NCBI GenBank assembly: GCA_017935485.1
Contig: JAGBHO010000018.1
Span: forward strand, 1 to 44,991
Direction of reading: 5' to 3'
Length of the DNA: 44,991 nucleotides
From: Alphaproteobacteria bacterium
GTDB taxonomy: Bacteria > Pseudomonadota > Alphaproteobacteria > RF32 > CAG-239
In this document: positions 27,276-35,847 of the stretch, one piece after another
Layout of the letters: each line of letters starts with the position of its first letter
Numbering within the stretch: the stretch's first letter is position 1
Notes under the pieces: generated by a model
What the model was told of the DNA's origin: nothing
Database searches by the model: none
The model's input: the letters and a program-made list of their open reading frames with translations, nothing else
Program-made: the position numbers and the translations under genes

Positions 27276-29228
27276 TTATTCCTCATAAAAACGAAAAGTC
27301 AGCCCGCCGGTAACCGGATTGGCTTCCTTCAGCACGGCCTTGATTTTGTCTCCTAAACGAAATTCCCGCCGGCTTCGCGTTCCGCGCAAAAACATCTTGC
27401 TCTCCGGCAGCAAATAACGGTCATTGGGCAGGGTTTTCATCAAAATCAGGCCCTCTGCTCCGACTTCGGAAATCCGCACAAAGATTCCGGCATTGGAAAA
27501 TCCGGTAATCACCACGTCAAAAACCTGCCCCAAAGCAGGATTAAGATACTCCGCCATATAGCGGGACAACATCTCCCGCTCGGCATTAACCGCCCGCCGT
27601 TCGGTATCGGAAAGGTGATTCCCGATGTCTTCAAACAGCTTTTCGTCCGCCCCGTCTTCCAAACCGCCGCCGTCAGGAAGCTTAAGCGCCTTAATCAGCG
27701 CGCGGTGTACCAGAAGATCGGCATAACGGCGGATAGGCGAGGTAAAATGGACATAATCTTTCAACCCCAGTCCGAAATGCCCGATATTATGCGGACTGTA
27801 TTGCGCCTGAGACTGCATCCTCAAAACCAGATCGCTCACGCCGGATTGCAAGCCGCGCTTCTCGCAGGCTGCAATAATTTTGTTAAAATGCTGCGGTTTC
27901 AGGGCAGCCTCATCCGGCAGCTTCATTTTCAATGTCTTTAGCAAACCTTCCATATCCGGCAGCCTTTCGGTTCTCGGCTTGTCATGAATACGGTACATCA
28001 CCGGCACTTTCTTTTTCTTCAACGTCTGCGCCGCCGCAACATTGGCTGCAATCATAAATTCTTCGATAATTTTTTCGCTCAGCAAATGTTGGCATTTTTC
28101 AATTGTTTTAACCGCGCCGGTCTTGTCAAACTTAACCTTAAATTCATCGGTTTCCAGTTCCAGCGCCCCGCGTTTCTGCCGCGCTTTGTCCAAAGCCAGA
28201 TAAGCCTCATGCAAAGGCTCTATCACGCAATGAAAAAGCGGTGCCGTATTGTCATTGCGCTCCCCGTCCAACGCGTTTTGAACCTCGCCGTAAGTCAGTC
28301 TGGCCGCGGAACGGATAATCGCCCGATGAAAATTATGGCTCAGGATTTTGCCGTTATTGTCAATTTCAATAAAACAGGCCAGAACCGGACGCCGGCGCCG
28401 CGGCCTCAACGAGCATAAATCATTGCTCAAAACCTCCGGCAGCATCGGCACCACCATATCCGGCAGATATACCGAATTTCCACGCTTATAAGCTTCCCTG
28501 TCCAGCTCGGACAAATGCCGCACGTAAAAAGCCACGTCGGCAATGGCAACCCCGAGCCGGAAACCGGCCGGCGTTTTTTCCGCCCATACGGCATCGTCAA
28601 AATCTTTTGAATCGTCGCCGTCTATGGTCACAAACGGCAAATCCGTCAAATCCAGCCTGTCCGCACTATCATAAACCGGCAGTTTTTTGGTCTCTTTTTT
28701 CAATCTGTTGGAAAAAACATTCGGAATGTCATATTTCTCCAGAACCAGAGAATCCGTCGCTTTGTGCAAATCAAACGGCCCCAGAACCTTAAGGATGCGA
28801 ACCGTCTTGAACCGCCGGTCTCCTTCCAGATAAAAGCAAACATAATCACCGTGCTTCAGCCCTTTGCCGGAATCCAAGACATACATATTGCGCGAATTCT
28901 TTTCCGAACTTGCAATCATCACCTTGTTGCCGTATTTCTCCACCACGCCGTACATTTTTTCAACGGCCTGCTCCTGCTTGCTGAGGCGGACGATCGGCTT
29001 GGCCGAAAACACGCCGTTATCGCAGCTCAGTCTGGCCAGAATAACGTCGCCTGTCATCAGTTCCGGCTTGATTTTGCGGTTAGGCAGCACAAAAATTTCT
29101 ACGCGTTCCAGATTGTCTTTTTTGTTTATGGCCTTGGCCATAAGCTCGCCGTTATTGTTCTCACCGCAAATTTCCAACTGCGTAACCGAAGGAAATTTAT
29201 GCTTGGTCTTTCTTGTTTTTTTTGCCAT
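27276..29228 (-). CDS. rnr: Ribonuclease R (RNB family)
   Basis: A 3'-5' exoribonuclease degrading structured RNA. The 650-residue product has an N-terminal OB/cold-shock region (about 65-160), the RNB domain with the catalytic acidic cluster VTIDGDDSKDFDDAVWAE and a C-terminal S1 domain (LGQVFDVVITGFSNAGIFVR). It is shorter than E. coli RNase R (813 aa): the N-terminal helix-turn-helix and the Lys-rich C-terminal tail are missing. Its ATG overlaps the stop of the nuclease gene upstream (TAATG at 29228), so both are cotranslated. Confidence 0.93.
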   Translation of the reverse strand: MAKKTRKTKHKFPSVTQLEICGENNNGELMAKAINKKDNLERVEIFVLPNRKIKPELMTGDVILARLSCDNGVFSAKPIVRLSKQEQAVEKMYGVVEKYGNKVMIASSEKNSRNMYVLDSGKGLKHGDYVCFYLEGDRRFKTVRILKVLGPFDLHKATDSLVLEKYDIPNVFSNRLKKETKKLPVYDSADRLDLTDLPFVTIDGDDSKDFDDAVWAEKTPAGFRLGVAIADVAFYVRHLSELDREAYKRGNSVYLPDMVVPMLPEVLSNDLCSLRPRRRRPVLACFIEIDNNGKILSHNFHRAIIRSAARLTYGEVQNALDGERNDNTAPLFHCVIEPLHEAYLALDKARQKRGALELETDEFKVKFDKTGAVKTIEKCQHLLSEKIIEEFMIAANVAAAQTLKKKKVPVMYRIHDKPRTERLPDMEGLLKTLKMKLPDEAALKPQHFNKIIAACEKRGLQSGVSDLVLRMQSQAQYSPHNIGHFGLGLKDYVHFTSPIRRYADLLVHRALIKALKLPDGGGLEDGADEKLFEDIGNHLSDTERRAVNAEREMLSRYMAEYLNPALGQVFDVVITGFSNAGIFVRISEVGAEGLILMKTLPNDRYLLPESKMFLRGTRSRREFRLGDKIKAVLKEANPVTGGLTFRFYEE

Positions 29229-30022
29229 TATTCTTTCAATTCTATTATCAGCGGCGTATGGTCGGAAGGCTTTGTTCCCTGCCGCGGCGCTTTATCAACA
29301 TAACATTTTTCCAAACGGTCGGCTGCCGGCGCCGAAAGCATCATATAATCGATTCGCATACCGTTGTCAGCCTGCAGCGCCTGGCCGGAATAATCCCAGA
29401 AAGTATACCCGTTTTCCTGCGGATGCAAAAGCCGGAAAGCATCATAATATCCCAAATACTTTAACGCCGTCAGCTTTTGCTTAACCTCCTCGCGGTAAAG
29501 CGCATCTTTCAAAAAAGCCTTCTCGTCATAAACGTCGCCGGCCGTCAAAATCACATTAAAATCACCGCCGAGAACAACCGGACGGTTAAGCGCAAGCAAT
29601 GTTTTGGCATGTCGATACAGAGCATCCATCCACGCAAGCTTATAACGGTACTTGCTGTCATCGTCAGGCTGATTATAAGGCGGATTGCCGTTCGGCAGAT
29701 AAATAGACGCCGCCCGCCAGAGCACGCCTCCGGCCTCGGTCTCGACTTCCAGATAGCGTGCCTGCTCGTCTTTTATCCCCGGCAGGCCTTCCTCAACCAC
29801 CTTAATTTTCTTCTTGGACAACACGGCAACGCCGTTATAACTTTTCTGCCCCTGAACAGCCGCTTCATACCCCAGAGCCTGCAACTCAAAAAACGGAAAA
29901 TTGCCGGATTCGGTCTTGATTTCCTGCAGCAAAACAATATCCGGAGACTTTTCTTTCAGCCACCGGCTCAGATTCTCAATCCGCGCATTGACGGAATTCA
30001 CGTTATAAGTTGCTGCAATCAT
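29228..30022 (-). CDS. xth: Exodeoxyribonuclease III / AP endonuclease family
   Basis: A 264-residue endonuclease/exonuclease/phosphatase-fold enzyme for abasic-site repair. Motifs are LQEIKTE (metal-binding Glu), YNGVAVLSKK, GGDFNV (Asp/Asn), RIDYMMLS and the terminal SDHTPLIIEL (catalytic Asp-His). Length matches ExoIII (268). The first residues, MIAATYNVNSVNARI, are the usual start. It precedes rnr with a one-base overlap and is divergent from dgt, 79 nt away. Confidence 0.93.
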   Translation of the reverse strand: MIAATYNVNSVNARIENLSRWLKEKSPDIVLLQEIKTESGNFPFFELQALGYEAAVQGQKSYNGVAVLSKKKIKVVEEGLPGIKDEQARYLEVETEAGGVLWRAASIYLPNGNPPYNQPDDDSKYRYKLAWMDALYRHAKTLLALNRPVVLGGDFNVILTAGDVYDEKAFLKDALYREEVKQKLTALKYLGYYDAFRLLHPQENGYTFWDYSGQALQADNGMRIDYMMLSAPAADRLEKCYVDKAPRQGTKPSDHTPLIIELKE

Positions 30023-30101
30023 CCTGTTTTTACCTTTTGTTTAATCATTCGTTTTATACTCATACAACGGATTTAAAATATTTTCAAGGAAAGATAATCT
30101 G

Positions 30102-31256
30102 ATGGAACTCGCACCCTACGCCACTTCGCCGGACCAAAGCCGCGGCAGGCTTTACCCCGATTTTGCCAATATCATCCGCTCGCCTTTTCAGCGCGACCGT
30201 GACCGACTGATTCACTCCTCGGCTTTTCGCCGTCTGGACGGCAAAACGCAGGTCTTTGCCTATCATGAGGGCAAAAACTACCGAACCCGCCTGACCCACA
30301 GCATTGAAGTCGCGCAAATCACCCGCACGCTTTGCAAAAGCCTTGACCTCAATGAAGAACTCGGCGAAGCCATCGCCCTCGACCACGATCTCGGCCACCC
30401 GCCTTTCGGCCATGCCGGAGAACGCGGCCTGCAAAAAGTCATGAAAAAATACGGCGGCTTTGACCATAACGTTCAGGCTTTAAAAATTGTCACGCAGCTG
30501 GAAACCCATTATCCCGAATTCCCCGGCCTGAACCTGACTTGGGAAACGCTTGAAGGCACGGTCAAACACAACGGGCCGGTCGCCGGAACCCTTAACGCCT
30601 ATTTAAAAAAGTTCAATAAAACCTTTGACCTGGACTTAAAAAATTATCCGTCGCTGGAAGCGCAGATTGCCGCCAATGCCGATGACATTGCCTACCTGAA
30701 CCATGATATTGAAGACGGTTTCCGTGCCGGATTTTATACCCTTGAACAAATGCAGGAACTCCCGTTCATCCGCGAGATTCTCAACAACTTGCATAAAAAC
30801 TGCCCGACGCCCGATACCAATATCTGCATTTATGCCGTTACCCGCAGCATGATTGCCAAAATGGTGTTTGATCTGCTTGACAATACTAAAGCCAACCTGA
30901 AAGCCCATAACATAAAAACCCCCGGCGACGTGCGCCGGCACAAAGGCTTTCTTGTCTGTTTTTCGCCCAAAGTGGAAGAGGAAATCCGCCGACTACGGTC
31001 TTTTTTGAAAGAACATTTTTATACCCATACCAACGTTGTCCGCATGGACATGAAATCTCAAAAAATCGTCGAAGAACTGTTTAACGTCTTCATGTCGGAC
31101 TGGAAGCTGCTTCCGGATTCGGAACGCCGTTTTTTAAGCCCCCGAAACAGTGAAAAAGAAATTGCCGATGTTATATGTACCTACATTGCCAATATGACGG
31201 ATATGTGTGCCATAGAAGAACATCAAAAACTTTTTGACAATCTGACCAGATTTTAG
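30102..31256 (+). CDS. dgt: dGTPase-like HD-domain triphosphohydrolase
   Basis: A 384-residue deoxyguanosine triphosphate triphosphohydrolase-like protein (type 2) that converts dNTP to deoxynucleoside and triphosphate. The HD-domain metal ligands are seen in RLTHSIEVAQ and in ALDHDLGHPPFGHAGE; further family sequence is YASDRDR-like FQRDRDRLIHSSAFRRL and NADDIAYLNHDIEDG. A ribosome site (AAGGAAAG) precedes the ATG. In alphaproteobacteria dgt often precedes argS, a SPOR protein and nagZ; here the order is kept but argS is absent. Confidence 0.94.
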   Translation: MELAPYATSPDQSRGRLYPDFANIIRSPFQRDRDRLIHSSAFRRLDGKTQVFAYHEGKNYRTRLTHSIEVAQITRTLCKSLDLNEELGEAIALDHDLGHPPFGHAGERGLQKVMKKYGGFDHNVQALKIVTQLETHYPEFPGLNLTWETLEGTVKHNGPVAGTLNAYLKKFNKTFDLDLKNYPSLEAQIAANADDIAYLNHDIEDGFRAGFYTLEQMQELPFIREILNNLHKNCPTPDTNICIYAVTRSMIAKMVFDLLDNTKANLKAHNIKTPGDVRRHKGFLVCFSPKVEEEIRRLRSFLKEHFYTHTNVVRMDMKSQKIVEELFNVFMSDWKLLPDSERRFLSPRNSEKEIADVICTYIANMTDMCAIEEHQKLFDNLTRF

Positions 31257-31329
31257 ACTTTTTGTTAAACGATTATAAAGCTTTTGCCGTTATACTTCAG
31301 GCAGATAGTTTAATTTAAGGAGATAAACA

Positions 31330-32271
31330 ATGTTTCCGGGGCTTCCTGATGACAACCGCGATAACCGCATAACCACAGAACGTTTTAGCGAATTCCGCCA
31401 AAATATTGACAGCCAGAACAACTTTGCCTTTGAAGAAAGAAAAAGTGATCTGAACCGTTCAAAAAACGTTTTCATCGGCGCCGTTTCCGGTGTACTTCTG
31501 GCCGGCATTGTCGGCTGGTTTGTCTTGTCACCGCGCTATGCTCAAAATAGCGGCGAAGAAATCCCCGTCATCCGCCGCCCGCAAACGGCTGTCAAAGTTC
31601 AGCCTGCCGATCCCGGCGGCATGGAAATCCTTAATCAGGACAAAACCGTGTATGACATCATCGACAAAAAGTCTGCCGGCGAAAAGCCTTCCGTAGAAAA
31701 ACTCCTTCCTCCGCCTGAAGAACCGCAAATTCCGGTGATCAGCGCCGAAACCGTAACAACGGTTGAAAGCACGGCCGCCGATGGTGAAATCGAGATCAAA
31801 AAATCTGAAGTGAAAATTGCCGAAGAAATAAAAGAAACAACACCCGAACAAGTGGTAATTTCTCAGGCTCAGGAAATTATCAGAACCGAAGAAAAGAAAA
31901 ATGCGGTAACCACTCAGCCCGACAAAGAAAAGCCGGCTGAAACCGAGAACAAAAAAATCATCAACCTGCCGTCCGTTACCGCTGCCGAACAAGCTTCCGC
32001 CACGGCGTCAGACAAAATCACCGCCGGCAAATGGACCGTCCAGCTGATGTCTTCGCCCAATCAGAAAGCCGTTCAAAATTCTTGGAACACCATGAGCAAA
32101 AAACATGCTTTTCTGACATCACAGCCCTACGAAATTGAAGCAGCCGACTTAGGCGCCAAAGGTACTTACTACCGCCTGTATACCGGCGCTTTTGCCGACC
32201 GTGCCGGTGCAGACGGCCTGTGCGGGCAAATCAAAGCCGCCGGCGGCAGCTGCATCGTAAAGAAAAAATAA
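31330..32271 (+). CDS. SPOR-domain inner-membrane protein
   Basis: 313 residues: a cytoplasmic N-terminus (about 45), one membrane helix (FIGAVSGVLLAGIVGWFV), a long low-complexity periplasmic linker rich in Pro, Glu and Lys (about 75-235) and a C-terminal SPOR domain (about 238-313; WTVQLMSSPNQKAVQNSW, then YRLYTGAFADRAGADGLC). SPOR domains bind denuded glycan at division septa, so a role in cell division or septal peptidoglycan is likely. AAGGAG is 7 nt before the ATG. It is followed by the M50 protease after 4 nt. Confidence 0.9.
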   Translation: MFPGLPDDNRDNRITTERFSEFRQNIDSQNNFAFEERKSDLNRSKNVFIGAVSGVLLAGIVGWFVLSPRYAQNSGEEIPVIRRPQTAVKVQPADPGGMEILNQDKTVYDIIDKKSAGEKPSVEKLLPPPEEPQIPVISAETVTTVESTAADGEIEIKKSEVKIAEEIKETTPEQVVISQAQEIIRTEEKKNAVTTQPDKEKPAETENKKIINLPSVTAAEQASATASDKITAGKWTVQLMSSPNQKAVQNSWNTMSKKHAFLTSQPYEIEAADLGAKGTYYRLYTGAFADRAGADGLCGQIKAAGGSCIVKKK

Positions 32272-32275
32272 TACC

Positions 32276-32932
32276 ATGGCAGCGAGCTTAATCATCAGCC
32301 TTTGCGCGGCCGTCATTGCCATCGTCGCCCATGAGATTTCTCACGGCTGGGCAGCCAGACTTCTGGGTGACGATACGGCTTACCGCATGCATCGTCTGTC
32401 CTTAAACCCGCTGCACCATGTTGACCCTGTCGGCACTGTCATTCTTCCTGCAATACTGAGTTTTTTCCACCTTCCGGTTTTCGGCTGGGCAAAACCTGTA
32501 CCTGTTGATTTTTCCCGCCTGCGCAATCAGACCTGGGCCGTTGTCATCGTAGCTGCCGCCGGAATTGTCACCAATCTGATTCTGGCTTTCATTTCCGGCT
32601 CGCTGATTGTTTTTTATGCCCCGTTTCTGCCGGATGTCGTCAAAGTTTTTCTTTCGGCTTTTACCATTGTCAATCTGGTACTGGCTTTGTTTAACCTTAT
32701 CCCGGTACCGCCGCTTGACGGATCAAAAATCTTTTTTGGTTGGATTCAAAAACCCTGGGCACAAAAATATGTTTTGTTTGAACGCCAGATGATTATGCCG
32801 CTGATTTTAATCCTTGTCGTTCTGCCATGGCTGAGCCGGCAGTTTATGACCAACGGTGATGTCCTGACTGCCTACTTCAATTCCGGCCTCAAACTTCTGT
32901 TTCGTTTTATCCGCTTTATTTACGCACTTTGA
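32276..32932 (+). CDS. Site-2 protease-like M50 membrane metalloprotease
   Basis: A 218-residue membrane protein with the zinc motif HEISH in IVAHEISHGWAARLLGD and the downstream NLIPVPPLDGSKI with the third ligand Asp, the two hallmarks of M50 intramembrane proteases. Four to six hydrophobic segments occur. Substrate unknown; small M50 proteins of this YwhC/Rv2625-like type lack PDZ domains, as here. No ribosome site is visible in the 4-nt gap after the SPOR gene, so translation is probably coupled. Confidence 0.9.
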   Translation: MAASLIISLCAAVIAIVAHEISHGWAARLLGDDTAYRMHRLSLNPLHHVDPVGTVILPAILSFFHLPVFGWAKPVPVDFSRLRNQTWAVVIVAAAGIVTNLILAFISGSLIVFYAPFLPDVVKVFLSAFTIVNLVLALFNLIPVPPLDGSKIFFGWIQKPWAQKYVLFERQMIMPLILILVVLPWLSRQFMTNGDVLTAYFNSGLKLLFRFIRFIYAL

Positions 32933-32940
32933 GAGGAACC

Positions 32941-34026
32941 ATGCCCAAACCTGTCCTGTCCGCCATGCTTTCCTGTTCCGGTTTGGAACTGACCGATGCG
33001 GAAAAGCGCATCTTTGCCGAATTCAACCCGCTCGGCGTCACCCTCTTCGGCCGCAACATTGCCGCTCCGTATCAGATAAAAAAACTGGTCGCGCAAATAA
33101 AAGAAAACATCGGACGGAACGATGTCTTAATTGCCATTGATCAGGAAGGCGGACGCGTCCGCCGCCTGCATGAACCCGATTTCCGCGGCTACATGGCCCA
33201 AAAACAAATCGGTGAAATTGCAGAAAGCCATGGCCTGAAAACGGCAAAAAAAATTGCCGCCGCTCATGCCTCGCTGATTGCCGAGGACTTGTACGCGCTC
33301 GGCATTAACTGGAATTACGCACCGGTCATAGACCTCTGTCACCCGCAAACCTCGCGGGTTTTGGCCAGCCGTTGTTTTTCCGCCGCGCCGGAAACCAATA
33401 TTGCCCTTGCCCAAGCCATGCTCGATGCTTACAAAAACAGCGCTGTCTGCCCCTGTATCAAACACCTGCCTGCGCTTGGTCCGGCAGAAACCGACCCGCA
33501 TCTGGAACTTCCGGTCATCCGCCAAAGCTTAAAAGAACTGGAAAAAGATTTTGCTGCCGCCGTCGCTCTGGCCGGAAAGACGCCTGCCGCCATGACGGCT
33601 CATATCCTGCTGCCCCAAATTGACAACCGGCAGCCCGCCACCCAGTCGCCTAAAATCATTTCCGAAATCATCCGCGGATTGATCGGATTTAACGGCTTTT
33701 TAATCAGCGATGCCATTGACATGCGTGCCCTGCACGGCTCATTGGCTCTCAAAACCCAGCTTTCGCTGGATGCCGGCTGCGATGCCGTCTGCTACTGCGG
33801 AGGAACTGAACAAGGGCTGGTTGAAGTCTGCAAAAATTGCCGCCCGCTTAACGATGCCTCCCGCTCCCGTTTTGAAAAACTGCACAACATCATTACCGGA
33901 CAACATAAAACTGTTGATATTGCGCAAATTTATAAAGACTATTCTCAATTTAGTGCTAATTTAAAAAACTATGATAAAGAGTATGATGCAACAGAAGTTT
34001 TGCATTTGATGACATCCAACCAATAA
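32941..34026 (+). CDS. nagZ: Beta-N-acetylglucosaminidase NagZ
   Basis: NagZ removes GlcNAc from peptidoglycan turnover products in the cytoplasm, feeding the same recycling route as the AmpD-like amidase. The 361-residue product has IDQEGGRVRRL (67-76), the acid/base Asp-His pair (D185, H187 in ETDPH) and the nucleophile D257 in FLISDAIDM. The ATG at 32941 follows GAGAGG; a TTG at 32929 in the same frame is less likely. Odd point: the normally invariant KHxPGHG loop reads KHLPALG (174-180), losing the GH that lies beside the acid/base loop, although the Asp-His pair itself is present. Activity is therefore probable but not sure. Confidence 0.88.
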   Translation: MPKPVLSAMLSCSGLELTDAEKRIFAEFNPLGVTLFGRNIAAPYQIKKLVAQIKENIGRNDVLIAIDQEGGRVRRLHEPDFRGYMAQKQIGEIAESHGLKTAKKIAAAHASLIAEDLYALGINWNYAPVIDLCHPQTSRVLASRCFSAAPETNIALAQAMLDAYKNSAVCPCIKHLPALGPAETDPHLELPVIRQSLKELEKDFAAAVALAGKTPAAMTAHILLPQIDNRQPATQSPKIISEIIRGLIGFNGFLISDAIDMRALHGSLALKTQLSLDAGCDAVCYCGGTEQGLVEVCKNCRPLNDASRSRFEKLHNIITGQHKTVDIAQIYKDYSQFSANLKNYDKEYDATEVLHLMTSNQ

Positions 34027-34037
34027 AGGAGAAACAC

Positions 34038-34229
34038 GTGTTTACCGGATTATTAGAATGGGTTTTGATCATTGCCGTAATTGTGGTTATTTTTAACGCC
34101 AACAATTTGTCCTCTTGGAAAGAAACCGCCCACAAAAAAGTTGAAGCGCTCAAAAAAGTCGCCGCCGACAAAAAGGCAGAACTCGAGCAAAAAATCAACG
34201 CCGCTAAAAACAAAAAAGACAAAGAATAG
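34038..34229 (+). CDS. Small TatA-like membrane protein
   Basis: 63 residues with a GTG start at 34038 preceded by AAAGGAG. One N-terminal membrane helix (LLEWVLIIAVIVVIF) is followed by an amphipathic Lys-rich helix, the layout of TatA, the pore component of twin-arginine export. In alphaproteobacteria tatABC commonly follow nagZ (with scpAB between). Against the assignment, the hinge FG(T/A)xxLPE of TatA reads FNANNLSSW, and no tatB or tatC follows. It may be a divergent TatA or another small membrane protein. Confidence 0.55.
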   Translation: MFTGLLEWVLIIAVIVVIFNANNLSSWKETAHKKVEALKKVAADKKAELEQKINAAKNKKDKE

Positions 34230-34255
34230 CGCAAAATCATCATTTTCCACACTCC

Positions 34256-34289
34256 AATCGCAATATTTTCAGGAATATTGCGATTTTTT
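34256..34289 (+). terminator. Terminator of the dgt-nagZ-TatA-like group
   Basis: A 12-bp stem (AATCGCAATATT with AATATTGCGATT), 6-nt loop, then a run of T. Confidence 0.9.
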
Positions 34290-34385
34290 GCATAAAAATC
34301 AAATATCTATAGACTTTTTTCTCAAATCGTGCTATATTTAATGCAGATTGTTAGAATAACAATTAATTTTATGCGGAGAAAAGCC

Positions 34386-34817
34386 ATGAGCATCAGCGTT
34401 ACCAGAAGAGTATCCGGCTCACCGAGAACAGATCGCAATTACACTGCCTCGGGTGGGCATGGTGAAAGTTTTGTGGAAAACATCGACACATCCAACAATG
34501 TGTTTATTAATGACGATGTCCGCAACGACGACAACCGTAAACAAAACGGCAAACAACAATTTCAGGACGAGAAAGAACAGGAAAAGAACACTTCCTCGGC
34601 CGGTGCCTATGTGCCTAACGCCATTGAAGCCATCGCCGCCAGCGGCGTATACGACACCAACACCGGCGACACGTACCATTCCTCCAAAAACATCGGCGTG
34701 TATGACAACAACCAGTCTTATGTGCAGGAAGACAACCGTGACAAACTGCCGCAGTCTTATCTGAAACATTTTTATGAAAACAACCGGCCGCCGGAAGAAG
34801 TGGACGAGCTGGTATAA
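34386..34817 (+). CDS. Unknown acidic, Asn/Asp-rich protein
   Basis: 143 residues from the ATG at 34386, chosen because GCGGAG lies 8 nt upstream; the frame is open further up but without family-like sequence. The product is polar and acidic, rich in Asn, Asp, Ser and Tyr, with no membrane segment or signal peptide. A short internal echo (SGVYDTNTGDTYHSSKN then IGVYDNNQSYV) is seen. It looks intrinsically disordered in large part. I do not recognise it. It stands alone between the terminator at 34256-34289 and cspA, and a TATATT box (about 34333) may be its -10. Confidence 0.55.
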   Translation: MSISVTRRVSGSPRTDRNYTASGGHGESFVENIDTSNNVFINDDVRNDDNRKQNGKQQFQDEKEQEKNTSSAGAYVPNAIEAIAASGVYDTNTGDTYHSSKNIGVYDNNQSYVQEDNRDKLPQSYLKHFYENNRPPEEVDELV

Positions 34818-34943
34818 CCATTTTTCTAATTCCTTTGCCTTTAAAACCCTGTTTTCCGACTTATATGAAAACAGGAACAAAAAAATTTTTCCACAATCAA
34901 AAGACTAAGAACGGATTAAAATTAACAACAAAAGGATACATCA

Positions 34944-35150
34944 ATGCAAAAAGGTACTGTAAAGTGGTTTAACGTCAAAAAAGGTTATGGTTTTATCACT
35001 CCGGAAAACAGCGATAAAGACATCTTTGTTCACATCACCGCCCTTGAAAAAAACGGGCTTCGCCGCTTAAATGACGGCGACGTAGTAAATTTTGAAGTCT
35101 ATAACGACCGTGGCCGTCAAGCCGCCGGCAACATCGGCCTCATTCAGTAA
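34944..35150 (+). CDS. Cold-shock protein (CspA family)
   Basis: 68 residues with the RNA-binding motifs RNP1 (KKGYGFIT) and RNP2 (DIFVHI). It begins MQKGTVKWFNVKKGYGF and is of standard length. It acts as an RNA chaperone. The 125-nt 5' region is AT-rich; the ribosome site is AAAAGGAT, 8 nt before the ATG. A strong terminator follows directly. Confidence 0.92.
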   Translation: MQKGTVKWFNVKKGYGFITPENSDKDIFVHITALEKNGLRRLNDGDVVNFEVYNDRGRQAAGNIGLIQ

Positions 35151-35160
35151 AAAACTTTTT

Positions 35161-35198
35161 CTCCCGAATTTCTAAACAGAAATTCGGGAGTTTTTTTT
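35161..35198 (+). terminator. Terminator of the cold-shock gene
   Basis: Perfect 13-bp stem (CTCCCGAATTTCT with its complement), 4-nt loop and a run of eight T. The stem would also act on minus-strand transcripts of the gene that ends at 35230. Confidence 0.93.
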
Positions 35199-35229
35199 AT
35201 TATTCACACAATAAAAGCCGAAAGGACAA

Positions 35230-35796
35230 CTACTCACAACGATATTTCGCGAAGTTGTTTTCACCGCCTAAAGTATTGCCACAACTTTGGAAAACCGGTG
35301 CGCATCCCTGTGCCTCATAATCAGACAGTGCATCGCTACAGAAAGCAAAACCAAAATAACTCCTACAGCGACTATAACTACCACAGAAATTATTATCCGA
35401 ACAACAATAAAAAACTTGCCCTTGCATACTGCTCTTACATGTCCCGTTATTACACGTCTGCCCGCTGGAGCACATGCTCGTCCCGCAACTTTCATAATAA
35501 GTCACGCCGTTTTTTATACAAGATTTCAAACCGACATTTTTGCATTGAGATGAACACGTTGCCGCGGTAATAGTATAATTACAAATTTGCGGCTCAAAAC
35601 AAAAGAACTTTGTCGTATCAAAAGGGCAGGCGATGCCATTCGGGCATTCGGTTGCAGTATATTTATACCCGAGTGTCGCACAATCGGCAATCGGTACACA
35701 CGCCGCTCGCACATCCACCGCTCCGCCAACCATTCCACCGACAGCTGTACCAATCATCACCATTCCTGCCGCACTCATCAATAATCCTGTTTTCAT
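35230..35796 (-). CDS. Cys-rich secreted protein, small form
   Basis: 188 residues with 21 Cys. AAGGAG 8 nt before the ATG fixes the start. The signal peptide (MKTGLLMSAAGMVMIGTAVG.. ending VRA about residue 31) differs from that of the other family members, and the GVCFLPDC signature is missing. Homology is clear in two places with the gene directly upstream (35848-37356): PIADCATLGYKYTATEC resembles PVTDCVTLGYTKTAAEC, and the C-terminal APVFQSCG...KYRCE resembles SPVFQHCS...LFRCD. So it looks like a shortened paralogue of the C-terminal half of its neighbour. No promoter of the family type precedes it; the gap is only 51 nt, so it is probably cotranscribed. Confidence 0.8.
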   Translation of the reverse strand: MKTGLLMSAAGMVMIGTAVGGMVGGAVDVRAACVPIADCATLGYKYTATECPNGIACPFDTTKFFCFEPQICNYTITAATCSSQCKNVGLKSCIKNGVTYYESCGTSMCSSGQTCNNGTCKSSMQGQVFYCCSDNNFCGSYSRCRSYFGFAFCSDALSDYEAQGCAPVFQSCGNTLGGENNFAKYRCE

Positions 35797-35847
35797 TTTA
35801 CTTGCTCCTTATCTTTTTCTCATATCTAACTCTTTCTACGGGAACGA

